Part shown: piece after piece, positions 1 through 5,243 of the stretch
How positions within the stretch are numbered: position 1 is the first letter of the stretch
Layout: each line of letters starts with the position of its first letter
From: Bacteroidetes bacterium UBA7688
GTDB lineage: Bacteria; Bacteroidota; Bacteroidia; Chitinophagales; Chitinophagaceae
Length of the DNA stretch: 5,243 nucleotides
NCBI GenBank assembly: GCA_002482815.1
Contig: DLGS01000257.1
Coordinates: 1,183-6,425 of the forward strand
Reading direction: 5' to 3'
Position numbers and translations under genes: made by a program
Notes under the pieces: model-generated
What the model was told of the DNA's origin: nothing
Seen by the model: the letters and a program-made list of their open reading frames with translations, nothing else
The model's database searches: none

Positions 1-3000
1 CTCAATTCCATGATACCGGAAATGTGATTGCGGAATTTTTCCTTTGAAATAGAAGAAAAGGTAGCATCATCTTTGAAAGGATAGCTGTCGTCTATTTTAT
101 TGAGCAGGGCTGGATTTCTAAATATCCGGTGGTACTGTGAGGGAATGTCGACTAATTCGCAATCATCGTCTGTATGTCCATAATCTCTGTAAGGAAGATT
201 TTCAATATCTCTGTATAGTGTACAAACTTCCTCAACATCCATTTTCAAAATTATACTCAGGTACTTTATTTGCACCAGCTTTTTAAAATTGGCTTCTGTT
301 ATATCCGTCGCACCTATTGCGCGTAATGCTTTGTCCAGATCATAATAATGCCAACCTATAGCCCTTGACAATCTGACAAACCGATGCACCTTATCAATAA
401 ACAAGGGCATATCATCATTAAAGTTAGCGGGGTCAATTTTCAATTCATACAAATTGCAGGTTGCAATATTGGTTGTAGAACTGTTATTTAAAATGGCAAA
501 TTTTCTTGTCGGAGCAGTTTCGAAAGGATTAAGAAAATAGCAGTCCAGCAATTCAAGTAAATCTTTATAATGCAGCTTTGTTTGCTGTAAAAAAATATCG
601 ACCCTGTTGGTCATTACGGTCATCCATGTACTTGTAGATACTGTTACATAAGTTCCTTTTGCTTTCGGATCGGGAATCTGTGTTCTGAATGCACCGCTGG
701 ATACATGCGTCTGGCGGAAACCGTAATGAAGCCAGAGGTCGGTATAAGGAGTAGACAAAGAACTTGCAGCAGTAGTAATAATCGTTCTCTCTTCATTTGA
801 GGTGCCGATATAGGCCGTACAAAAAGATAAATTATCCCAGCAGGTAAGGCTGTTCAGGGATCCGAATCTTTGAATCATCTCATGGCTTTTTACGCCCGCA
901 ATGCTTAGATGCGTATCTATTTGTCTCTTATAGAAATTGTAAGGAAGTGTCCAGGGATAAGACGCCTCTTTTAGCTTTCCGTAAGGTGTATTTATTGTAA
1001 GATTGGATACTGCATAGGGGTATGATGGATTTGTCCATTTAGCAGTGTATGATTCCGTATTGATGTACTCCGGAACTGCTCTCTGTTCTGCAGCTCCTGC
1101 TATGGTTTGCCGGGCCAGCATTTTATATTCTCCGGAACCTACAATGTCCTCCAGTATTTCATTAACAATATCTATGTAGGGCAGCGGAACTGTGCTGTTG
1201 TCGCAAGTCAGTTCTATATGCTTTATTTCGGGCCGCCTGTTGTAAACAAGGGTATTGTGAACTGTTGGAGTTTTTGTTTTCAGAAAGTGTAGTGTATCGG
1301 CAAGATATGCTGATGGACTATAAACGGATTGACAATGACAACAATCACAACCATCTAAAGAACCAAACAGCGCCCTCCATTCTGCATAAGGATCGCTGAT
1401 CTGTATCGGTTCCTGACCCTGGTAAACAAATACATTCCTGAAATCCCCTGTCCAGTTATCGACATTCCTGATACTAAAAAAATAATCGTATGCGTTCAGT
1501 ACTGCATGAGTCGTAATTGACGCAGCATTACTATAAACTGTTTGTGCAGCTGAGGTACCCCCCAAAACAGCAGAATATGCAGTTGCAAATTCGTCAATAC
1601 CCATTCTGGACACATGAAAAGCAGAAGTTAGCCCTCCACTTGCCATTGAGGCCATTGCAGCATAACTGCTGCTTAGTGTTGTCAATCTCTGAACGACAGA
1701 CATGTCTGCAAGAAAAGCAGGCTTGTCTGATACACTGCTAAAATCGTAGGTTATATCAGTATCATCACTCATGATCAGCATAGAAGCAATACGGATATCA
1801 AAACCGGGATTGTCTACCAGAAAATCGCTGAAGCTATCTTTCAGATCCGGAAATGGTGTGCTCCCATCTGCATCCAGGTCAAGAGCTAAAGCTTCTGTTA
1901 CAAAAACGTTGTGCAGGTTTGCAAACATGCGCTCGGCATAATCATCATTACGAGCCGTATCATTAGCTCCTTCAACATAGTCGGGATACTGAAAATCAGA
2001 TGCATGGTCACTTTTGGCAGCGACGATCACATCAACCCAATTTTCCGTATCCAGTATAGTTAACAGTGAAGGCTGAGGGTCATCTGTTACTACGGGCAAA
2101 GTTTCAGAACCGGAATAGGTTCCTCCATTCAGCAAATCAAGCATTTCGAAAACGAGCGCAGGATTATTTCCACATAAGGGAGCCAATACAGTTACGGCTT
2201 TCAGTTCTTTTTGGTATGTATCATAAGCCGGGAAACCACTGTCCAGATAAGTCCAGAAGTCAGTGTCATCTTCAGGAAGGAAATTAAAATAGATAGCGAT
2301 GAATTCATTAGTCAGATTTTCATCTTCAAGAACATAATTATAAATTCTGAAAGTAGCAGTCTTTTCCACATCGCCACTATTTTCGTCATTCCAATAGGTT
2401 ATACATCCACCCCTGATCTGACCTATAAATGTATTGATATCACTTTCATCATACTCTGCTATAATATTATTGTCGGAAGACACAGTAATCGCTGACTTCA
2501 TCAGATCATCAGGCTGGAACATCAGCTGTTCCACTTCATTAGGGATACGCTGGCGAAACATTCCATAGAAAAGCTCGGGTTCATCTATGCCCAGATTCAC
2601 ACTGGTTTTAAATGCATTGACCATGCTGGTAACATTAGATACGCTTTCCTCAATACTATCCGCAATAATACTCAATTGTGCGTCTTCGCCCTCTGTCGAT
2701 GAAGTATCAATTGACTCAATATCTGTTGAACCGATGAACGCTTCAATCTTTGCTTTTATAATTTCGTATTCGGTACTGATATCAATATCATTATTGATCA
2801 AAACATTGATGATCATTTCCTGGACATCTGCATAAAAAACAACCCGCGAAGAATACTCTTCACTAATGTCAACTTCAACAACAGCCTGAAAGCCTACTTT
2901 TGAGTTGTCATGATTTAATGCAGATGCATATACGTCAATGCTATAGTTTCCTGCCGCATCCGTGGTTGTTGTACCAACTGAATTGTTTCCCCCGAATAGC

Positions 3001-3380
3001 ACTTGTTCCATCCGTACAGTATAGGTTGTTGGCAAAGGACTCCCTGACGTATGGGTTACAACACCTCTGATGGTGATTGGAATTTCCGGATTAGGAAACT
3101 GAGATGATGCAAAACCATTCAATGCACCAGCAACAGGTCCATCCACTAATTGATTGGGAGGGGAGAACAGGAAATATTGAGTTTTGAATAACTCAACGAA
3201 TTCAGTAGTTACATCACCAAAGAAGCTTTGCTCTTTTTCACTGTAAAGACCACTTACTGGAATACCAGTATTCTGATTATTGATTATACCTGTTTCAAGC
3301 AGATACAAAAGTATCTCCTGCAAATTTTGGATTTCCGGGCCTTGCTGACCAGTGGTAACTATTGGGGTGATTGGATACAT
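1..3380 (-). CDS. Tc toxin A-subunit-like protein (VRP1/TcA family), N-terminal 1126 residues, 3' end outside window
   Basis: An uninterrupted frame runs from ATG at 3380 off the left edge; an in-frame TAG at 3410-3408 with no start codon in between fixes the start. No signal peptide is visible, as is usual for Tc toxins. Residues about 11-88 resemble a peptidoglycan-binding-1 fold (GPEIQNLQEIL at 14-24, FGDVTTEFVELFK at 54-66, VDGPVAGALN at 79-88). Residues about 101-186 look like a carboxypeptidase-regulatory/transthyretin-like beta-sandwich (GTTTTDAAGNYSI at 136-148). The TcA/VRP1 signatures follow: LFGSLDGCDCCHCQSV (671-686) continuing into YSPSAYLADTLHFL (687-700), RRPEIKHIELTCDN (715-728), PLPYIDIVNEILE (732-744), TKLHYKDLLELLD (934-946), and VHRFVRLSRAIGW (998-1010) then DLDKALRAIG (1014-1023). 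In this family, A subunits form the pentameric, receptor-binding, membrane-penetrating channel that takes up the TcB-TcC cocoon. Pore and linker regions would lie beyond the window, so channel function cannot be judged. Family membership is strong; the target host and the function of the two N-terminal domains are unknown. Confidence 0.93.
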   Translation of the reverse strand, partial: MYPITPIVTTGQQGPEIQNLQEILLYLLETGIINNQNTGIPVSGLYSEKEQSFFGDVTTEFVELFKTQYFLFSPPNQLVDGPVAGALNGFASSQFPNPEIPITIRGVVTHTSGSPLPTTYTVRMEQVLFGGNNSVGTTTTDAAGNYSIDVYASALNHDNSKVGFQAVVEVDISEEYSSRVVFYADVQEMIINVLINNDIDISTEYEIIKAKIEAFIGSTDIESIDTSSTEGEDAQLSIIADSIEESVSNVTSMVNAFKTSVNLGIDEPELFYGMFRQRIPNEVEQLMFQPDDLMKSAITVSSDNNIIAEYDESDINTFIGQIRGGCITYWNDENSGDVEKTATFRIYNYVLEDENLTNEFIAIYFNFLPEDDTDFWTYLDSGFPAYDTYQKELKAVTVLAPLCGNNPALVFEMLDLLNGGTYSGSETLPVVTDDPQPSLLTILDTENWVDVIVAAKSDHASDFQYPDYVEGANDTARNDDYAERMFANLHNVFVTEALALDLDADGSTPFPDLKDSFSDFLVDNPGFDIRIASMLIMSDDTDITYDFSSVSDKPAFLADMSVVQRLTTLSSSYAAMASMASGGLTSAFHVSRMGIDEFATAYSAVLGGTSAAQTVYSNAASITTHAVLNAYDYFFSIRNVDNWTGDFRNVFVYQGQEPIQISDPYAEWRALFGSLDGCDCCHCQSVYSPSAYLADTLHFLKTKTPTVHNTLVYNRRPEIKHIELTCDNSTVPLPYIDIVNEILEDIVGSGEYKMLARQTIAGAAEQRAVPEYINTESYTAKWTNPSYPYAVSNLTINTPYGKLKEASYPWTLPYNFYKRQIDTHLSIAGVKSHEMIQRFGSLNSLTCWDNLSFCTAYIGTSNEERTIITTAASSLSTPYTDLWLHYGFRQTHVSSGAFRTQIPDPKAKGTYVTVSTSTWMTVMTNRVDIFLQQTKLHYKDLLELLDCYFLNPFETAPTRKFAILNNSSTTNIATCNLYELKIDPANFNDDMPLFIDKVHRFVRLSRAIGWHYYDLDKALRAIGATDITEANFKKLVQIKYLSIILKMDVEEVCTLYRDIENLPYRDYGHTDDDCELVDIPSQYHRIFRNPALLNKIDDSYPFKDDATFSSISKEKFRNHISGIMEL

Positions 3381-3432
3381 AAAAAAGTTTTTATGGCTGA
3401 TGAATGACTAATTACTTTGTTTTTTGATAAAG

Positions 3433-3440
3433 TAAAAGTA
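3433..3440 (-). promoter_or_regulatory. Weak candidate -7 box for the Tc toxin A-like gene
   Basis: The minus strand reads TACTTTTA, one base off the Bacteroidota -7 consensus TAnnTTTG, 53 bases upstream of the ATG. No TTTG-like -33 element is seen at the expected distance, about 19-20 bases further upstream. A poor -33 element would fit a promoter that depends on an activator bound at the upstream repeats, but this is inference. The start codon is preceded by an A/T-rich leader (AAAAACTTTTTT) and no Shine-Dalgarno sequence, which is normal in this phylum. Confidence 0.25.
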
Positions 3441-3473
3441 CCAACGCGAAAAAAATTCTATGTTAAAAACGCC

Positions 3474-3488
3474 TGTCCTTTTCGGACA
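3474..3488. repeat. Small inverted repeat TGTCC-N5-GGACA at the edge of the 21-bp repeat array
   Basis: TGTCC (3474-3478) and GGACA (3484-3488) form a perfect 5-bp dyad around TTTTC. The right arm belongs to the first TCGGACA core of the tandem array, so the left arm looks like an additional, opposed half-site. On the minus strand the dyad is followed by a run of five T at 3469-3465, so it could instead be a weak terminator for the AraC-family gene. The stem is too short to decide. Confidence 0.4.
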
Positions 3489-3551
3489 AAAAATTATCAT
3501 TTTCAGACAAAAAGTATTCCCAATCAGACAAAAAGTATTCCCAATCGGACA
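3482..3551. repeat. 21-bp tandem direct repeats, putative AraC-type operator array
   Basis: Four copies of the core TC[A/G]GACA begin at 3482, 3503, 3524 and 3545, exactly 21 bp apart. Copies 2 and 3 (3503-3523, 3524-3544) are identical over all 21 bases; copy 1 keeps the core plus the A-run (13 of 21 matches to copy 2); copy 4 keeps only the 7-base core and ends seven bases before the AraC-family stop codon. The array lies 102-171 bases upstream of the Tc toxin A-like ATG, between it and the regulator gene. AraC-family proteins use two helix-turn-helix motifs per monomer and often occupy tandem direct half-sites in adjacent helical turns; araI1/araI2 of E. coli also have a 21-bp period. Direct repeats at this spacing therefore suit an operator for the neighbouring regulator. 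The repeat itself is certain; its role is inferred. Confidence 0.8.
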
Positions 3552-3557
3552 TTTAGA

Positions 3558-4379
3558 TTATAAACCGATTTCAAAGAGTGTTTCTCTTATTTTTTTTGGC
3601 GTGAGCTTTGTAACTCTCTTGACACATTTATCGAAAGCACTCAAAGTCGAGAACCCCAGATCTTCTGCAATTGATGAGATTGGTAAATTATGCCTGCTAA
3701 GGAGGAATATTCCTTTTAGTATGATGTGGTATTTTGAGATATTCTGCGGACTTATTCCAAACACTGTAATGCAGGCCCTATGCAGAGTTCGTTCTGAACA
3801 ACCAATTGCTATTGCAATTTTATCAACTGAAAAATTATCCAGCTTCAAATCGTTAGAACCTAGAAAATTCAGATAACTGTCAACTATTAGCATGCATTGA
3901 CGATTCGTATTCTTATAAAGTCCGTCAAGATCCATGTAAGAAGAAATGCAGTGTATAAAATGATTATAATTATTTTGTGGGTCGTAACCTGAGTTACAAA
4001 GTTCCAGCAAAATATTGAAAGGTATATTGTCTTTGGAATTAGATTTCAGCTTTTTATGGGAAAGATATTTTAACGCATAAATGAGTTGCTTCTCTTTGTT
4101 ATTAAACATCGAATCATGAACATCAATGCAGATAAATCGTGATTTTTCGACCGGATGCAAAAAATGAAAGTGCATTGGCGGGATTATAAACATTGCCCCT
4201 TCAGTAAGATCCTGCGATATAAAATCAATGTAAAATTTTGAAGGCAAAATTTCGAACATAAATATCCTGGTGTGCTGCACCGAACCGACACCAAACGCAT
4301 AGCTTGGTGTATCCGCAATTATAATTTTTTTTTCTTCAAACTTTGGGATGGGGCTCAAATAAGGTGATTGTATTTTCAT
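3558..4379 (-). CDS. AraC-family transcriptional regulator next to the Tc toxin A-like gene
   Basis: A 273-residue protein with an ATG start and TAA stop, the usual length for AraC-family regulators with a sensing domain. Residues about 20-95 are rich in short beta-strand-like stretches and contain GAMFIIPPMHFHFL (61-74), suggesting a cupin-like or other ligand/partner domain, though not one I can name. The C-terminal two-HTH domain is clear: HTH1 at about 184-205 (VDKIAIAIGCSERTLHRA, 185-202) followed by FGISPQNISKY (207-217), and HTH2 at about 233-255 (PISSIAEDLGFSTLSAFDK) ending in the typical LTPKKIRE (259-266). The SERTLHRA/FGISP pattern is reminiscent of the EutR/OruR-like branch. The gene sits 177 bp upstream of, and on the same strand as, the Tc toxin A-like gene, with a 21-bp repeat array between them, so a role as its local activator is likely but unproven. 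No Shine-Dalgarno is visible before the ATG. Confidence 0.92.
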   Translation of the reverse strand: MKIQSPYLSPIPKFEEKKIIIADTPSYAFGVGSVQHTRIFMFEILPSKFYIDFISQDLTEGAMFIIPPMHFHFLHPVEKSRFICIDVHDSMFNNKEKQLIYALKYLSHKKLKSNSKDNIPFNILLELCNSGYDPQNNYNHFIHCISSYMDLDGLYKNTNRQCMLIVDSYLNFLGSNDLKLDNFSVDKIAIAIGCSERTLHRACITVFGISPQNISKYHIILKGIFLLSRHNLPISSIAEDLGFSTLSAFDKCVKRVTKLTPKKIRETLFEIGL

Positions 4380-4425
4380 GGTAGTGTTAGGGTGTACAGT
4401 AATTCATGAAAGCAATTTTGCTAAC

Positions 4426-4433
4426 CAAATATA
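4426..4433 (-). promoter_or_regulatory. Candidate Bacteroidota -7 box for the AraC-family gene
   Basis: The minus strand reads TATATTTG, an exact match to TAnnTTTG, 47 bases before the ATG at 4379. Transcription would start near 4419 and give a leader of about 40 bases. No TTTG is found at the standard -33 position; instead an imperfect dyad (about 4439-4462) occupies that area, which could be a regulator site. Confidence 0.45.
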
Positions 4434-4506
4434 TTAAAGAATAAAGGCTATAAGCCCTATTCATAATAATTTGACAATTATTTTTCTTTTGTTAACCTTA
4501 AAAATA

Positions 4507-4535
4507 AGGATTGAATAATCAAAAATAACAATCCT
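4507..4535. repeat. Inverted repeat that competes with the 50-bp palindrome
   Basis: AGGATTG (4507-4513) is the exact reverse complement of CAATCCT (4529-4535), and the latter is also part of the left arm of the 50-bp palindrome, which pairs with AGGATTG at 4568-4574. RNA from this stretch could therefore form two mutually exclusive stems, though the 7-bp stem would be far weaker than the palindrome. Confidence 0.45.
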
Positions 4536-4576
4536 GAAAAAAACGTGGAAATTTCCACGTTTTTTTCAGGATTGTT
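4527..4576. terminator. Perfect 50-bp palindrome, probable bidirectional intrinsic terminator
   Basis: Two 25-base arms (4527-4551 and 4552-4576) are exact reverse complements with no spacer. The inner part is A7-CGTGGAAA followed by TTTCCACG-T7, the typical form of a two-way terminator whose stem is flanked by A- and T-runs; the outer part adds AACAATCCTG and its complement. On the minus strand it lies 176 bases after the XRE-type stop codon and 148 bases before the AraC-family ATG, so it should separate these two transcripts. The arm length and perfection exceed what termination needs, so a second role or an origin as a mobile palindromic repeat is possible. Confidence 0.75.
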
Positions 4577-4745
4577 TGAAATTGCAAAATTTCTGACTAT
4601 TCAATTCAAAATCCAAATAGGTTAATTCTCAGCAGTTAACTTATCTAACTTCTGACTAAAAAAACACTTCAGAATGTAGGCTAAGGATATAAGATAGTAT
4701 GTGACTTGTTGGTATTGATTTAACTATGATTCAAGACCAAATTAT

Positions 4746-4765
4746 AAAAGGTCATTTGACCTTTT
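4746..4765. repeat. Perfect 9+9-bp palindrome spanning the XRE-type stop codon
   Basis: AAAAGGTCA (4746-4754) and TGACCTTTT (4757-4765) are exact reverse complements with a 2-base centre. The TGA stop codon (4754-4752) lies inside. On the minus strand the hairpin ends in TTTT followed by AT-rich DNA, so it may act as a weak terminator. A role as an operator for the short XRE-type protein is the alternative; the half-site TGACCTTT recurs at 5095-5102, and AGGTCA at 5004-5009. Confidence 0.6.
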
Positions 4766-5003
4766 GGAAGTTTAACTCAGAAAATTCCTTCGGTTCAACA
4801 CCAAGCGTCTTTGCAAACAGATAAATGAAACTTATGCTGGTGCTGATTTCACCACGTTCGATCCTTCCGATCTGGGATAAGTGCAGGTCTGTTGAATAGG
4901 CAAGCGATTCCTGCGAAACCCCTTTCTCAAGGCGTATCTCACGCAACCTTTTCCCGAAAGCCTTGATGCCTTCTTCGTCCCTGTATTTGGCTTTTCTTAC
5001 CAC
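4752..5003 (-). CDS. Small XRE-family helix-turn-helix DNA-binding protein
   Basis: An 83-residue protein made almost entirely of one HTH_3/Cro-C1 domain: FGKRLREIRLEKGVSQE (16-32) forms helix 1 and the start of helix 2, LAYSTDLHLSQIGRIERG (34-51) covers the HTH with its recognition helix, and SFIYLFAKTLGVEPKEF (58-74) gives the closing helices. There is no sensor, peptidase or dimerisation domain, so it is probably a simple repressor or activator. The start is GTG at 5003; an in-frame TGA lies two codons upstream (5009-5007) and no internal ATG precedes the domain, so GTG is the best choice. No Shine-Dalgarno is visible. The gene stands alone, between a tRNA terminator and the 50-bp palindrome. 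Its targets cannot be told from the sequence; similar small XRE proteins occur both as housekeeping regulators and in mobile or restriction-modification loci. Confidence 0.9.
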   Translation of the reverse strand: MVRKAKYRDEEGIKAFGKRLREIRLEKGVSQESLAYSTDLHLSQIGRIERGEISTSISFIYLFAKTLGVEPKEFSELNFQKVK

Positions 5004-5046
5004 AGGTCAAAGGGATAAATAAGTATCCATTTAAATTAACGCAGAA

Positions 5047-5083
5047 TTGCGCTATTTCGTCTGGTTTGGCTATTTTAGCGCAA
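5047..5083. promoter_or_regulatory. 8-bp inverted repeat upstream of the XRE-type gene, putative operator
   Basis: TTGCGCTA (5047-5054) and TAGCGCAA (5076-5083) are perfect reverse complements separated by 21 bases, with centres 29 bp apart (almost three helical turns). They lie 44-80 bases upstream of the GTG start, where the promoter should be, and a further small dyad CGCA/TGCG (5040-5043, 5048-5051) overlaps the nearer arm. GC-rich dyads in an AT-rich spacer suggest a dimeric regulator site, perhaps autoregulation by the XRE-type protein. No clear TAnnTTTG box was found for this gene. Confidence 0.4.
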
Positions 5084-5174
5084 ATCATACAAAATGACCT
5101 TTAAAAAACAATTTTATTGCGACTTTGACTGCAATTTTTTTGGCAAAGCGGGTTCAGAAAACTTACTGGAATTG

Positions 5175-5209
5175 AAAAACCCTTGAAAGCAAAAGCAGAC
5201 AAGGGTTTT
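5175..5209 (-). terminator. Intrinsic terminator of the tRNA gene
   Basis: On the minus strand a 10-bp perfect stem, AAAACCCTTG (5209-5200) with CAAGGGTTTT (5185-5176), encloses a 14-base loop and ends in a run of five T (5179-5175). It begins seven bases after the tRNA 3' end and insulates the tRNA transcript from the XRE-type gene. Confidence 0.85.
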
Positions 5210-5215
5210 ATTTTG

Positions 5216-5243
5216 TGGGCCCACTAGGACTTGAACCTAGGAC
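5216..5243 (-). tRNA. tRNA gene, 3' part only (T arm and acceptor strand); isotype unknown
   Basis: The minus strand shows a complete T arm: stem CTAGG (5240-5236), loop TTCAAGT (5235-5229) and stem CCTAG (5228-5224), followed by the acceptor 3' strand TGGGCCC (5223-5217) and discriminator A (5216). The CCA end is not encoded (the next bases are CAAAA). The expected 5' acceptor strand would be GGGCCCA, outside the window to the right, as is the anticodon, so the amino acid cannot be assigned. A terminator follows directly. Confidence 0.9.

Larger units (their letters stand above)
4380..4751. other. 372-bp AT-rich spacer between the XRE-type and AraC-family genes; no gene found
   Basis: No convincing coding frame was found on either strand. 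The left part (4380-4470) holds the likely AraC-gene promoter and an imperfect dyad at about 4439-4462 (GAATA near one end, TATTC at the other, GGCT-ATA-AGCC inside). The middle holds the 50-bp palindrome. The right part (4577-4745) shows only a direct repeat of TTCTGACTA (4591-4599, 4650-4658) and a small TTCTGA/TCAGAA dyad (4650-4655, 4668-4673), both weak enough to be chance in AT-rich DNA. Confidence 0.7.

Noticed and set aside
1862..1879. D-L-D-A-D-G stretch in the toxin (residues 501-506) as a calcium-binding or dockerin-like site
   Set aside because: A single short acidic motif with no second copy and no surrounding EF-hand or dockerin pattern.
1107..2835. Five plus-strand open frames of 61-94 codons
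   Set aside because: All are antisense to the uninterrupted Tc toxin A-like frame, which has clear family motifs; none has a recognisable domain or start region.
3482..3551. CRISPR-like array
   Set aside because: The units are contiguous 21-bp tandem repeats with no unique spacers, and no cas gene is present.
3460..3876. Plus-strand open frame of 138 codons overlapping the repeat array and the AraC-family gene
   Set aside because: Most of it is antisense to the HTH region of the AraC-family gene, its first part merely translates the 21-bp repeats, and it resembles no known protein.
5009..5030. Upstream minus-strand mini-frame beginning ATGGATACT before the XRE-type gene
   Set aside because: Only seven codons, in another frame, without a ribosome binding site; a leader peptide cannot be supported.
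5116..5141. Plus-strand hairpin ATTGC-N10-GCAAT followed by a T-run as a terminator
   Set aside because: Only a 5-bp stem with two GC pairs, and no plus-strand gene exists that it could serve.
5216..5243. tRNA 3' end as a proven attachment site
   Set aside because: No second copy of the T-arm/acceptor sequence was seen elsewhere in the window and there is no integrase gene.

Overview
The window looks like chromosomal DNA from a member of the Bacteroidota, possibly a Chitinophaga-like or Flexibacter-like soil organism. The clues are AT-rich spacers, genes without Shine-Dalgarno sequences, a TAnnTTTG-type promoter box, a chromosomal tRNA without an encoded CCA, and protein styles common in that phylum. 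This assignment is inference; no marker gene is present. Every gene lies on the minus strand, so the window reads from right to left.

Layout in transcription order: (1) the 3' end of a tRNA gene at the right edge, followed by a clean intrinsic terminator; (2) a short intergenic stretch with an 8-bp inverted repeat; (3) a small single-domain XRE-type DNA-binding protein (5003 to 4752), whose stop codon sits inside a perfect 20-bp palindrome; (4) a 372-bp spacer containing a perfect 50-bp palindrome, probably a bidirectional terminator, and a plausible promoter for the next gene; (5) an AraC-family regulator (4379 to 3558); (6) a 177-bp spacer with four copies of a TC[A/G]GACA core repeated at exactly 21-bp intervals; (7) the first 1126 codons of a very large Tc-toxin A-subunit-like protein (3380 to beyond position 1).

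The central observation is the pairing of items 5 to 7. A Tc toxin A-type gene is preceded on the same strand by an AraC-family regulator. Between them lies an array of direct repeats whose 21-bp period (two DNA helical turns) matches the geometry by which AraC-type proteins bind tandem half-sites. This suggests a dedicated activator and operator controlling toxin expression, but the binding is inferred. The toxin-like protein carries a peptidoglycan-binding-like domain and a transthyretin/carboxypeptidase-regulatory-like domain before the conserved VRP1/TcA region, which differs from the classical Photorhabdus TcdA1 start. The TcB/TcC partners and the rest of the A subunit, if present, lie outside the window to the left.

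The long plus-strand open frames inside positions 1-3380 and 3460-3876 are antisense shadows of these two genes and are not annotated.
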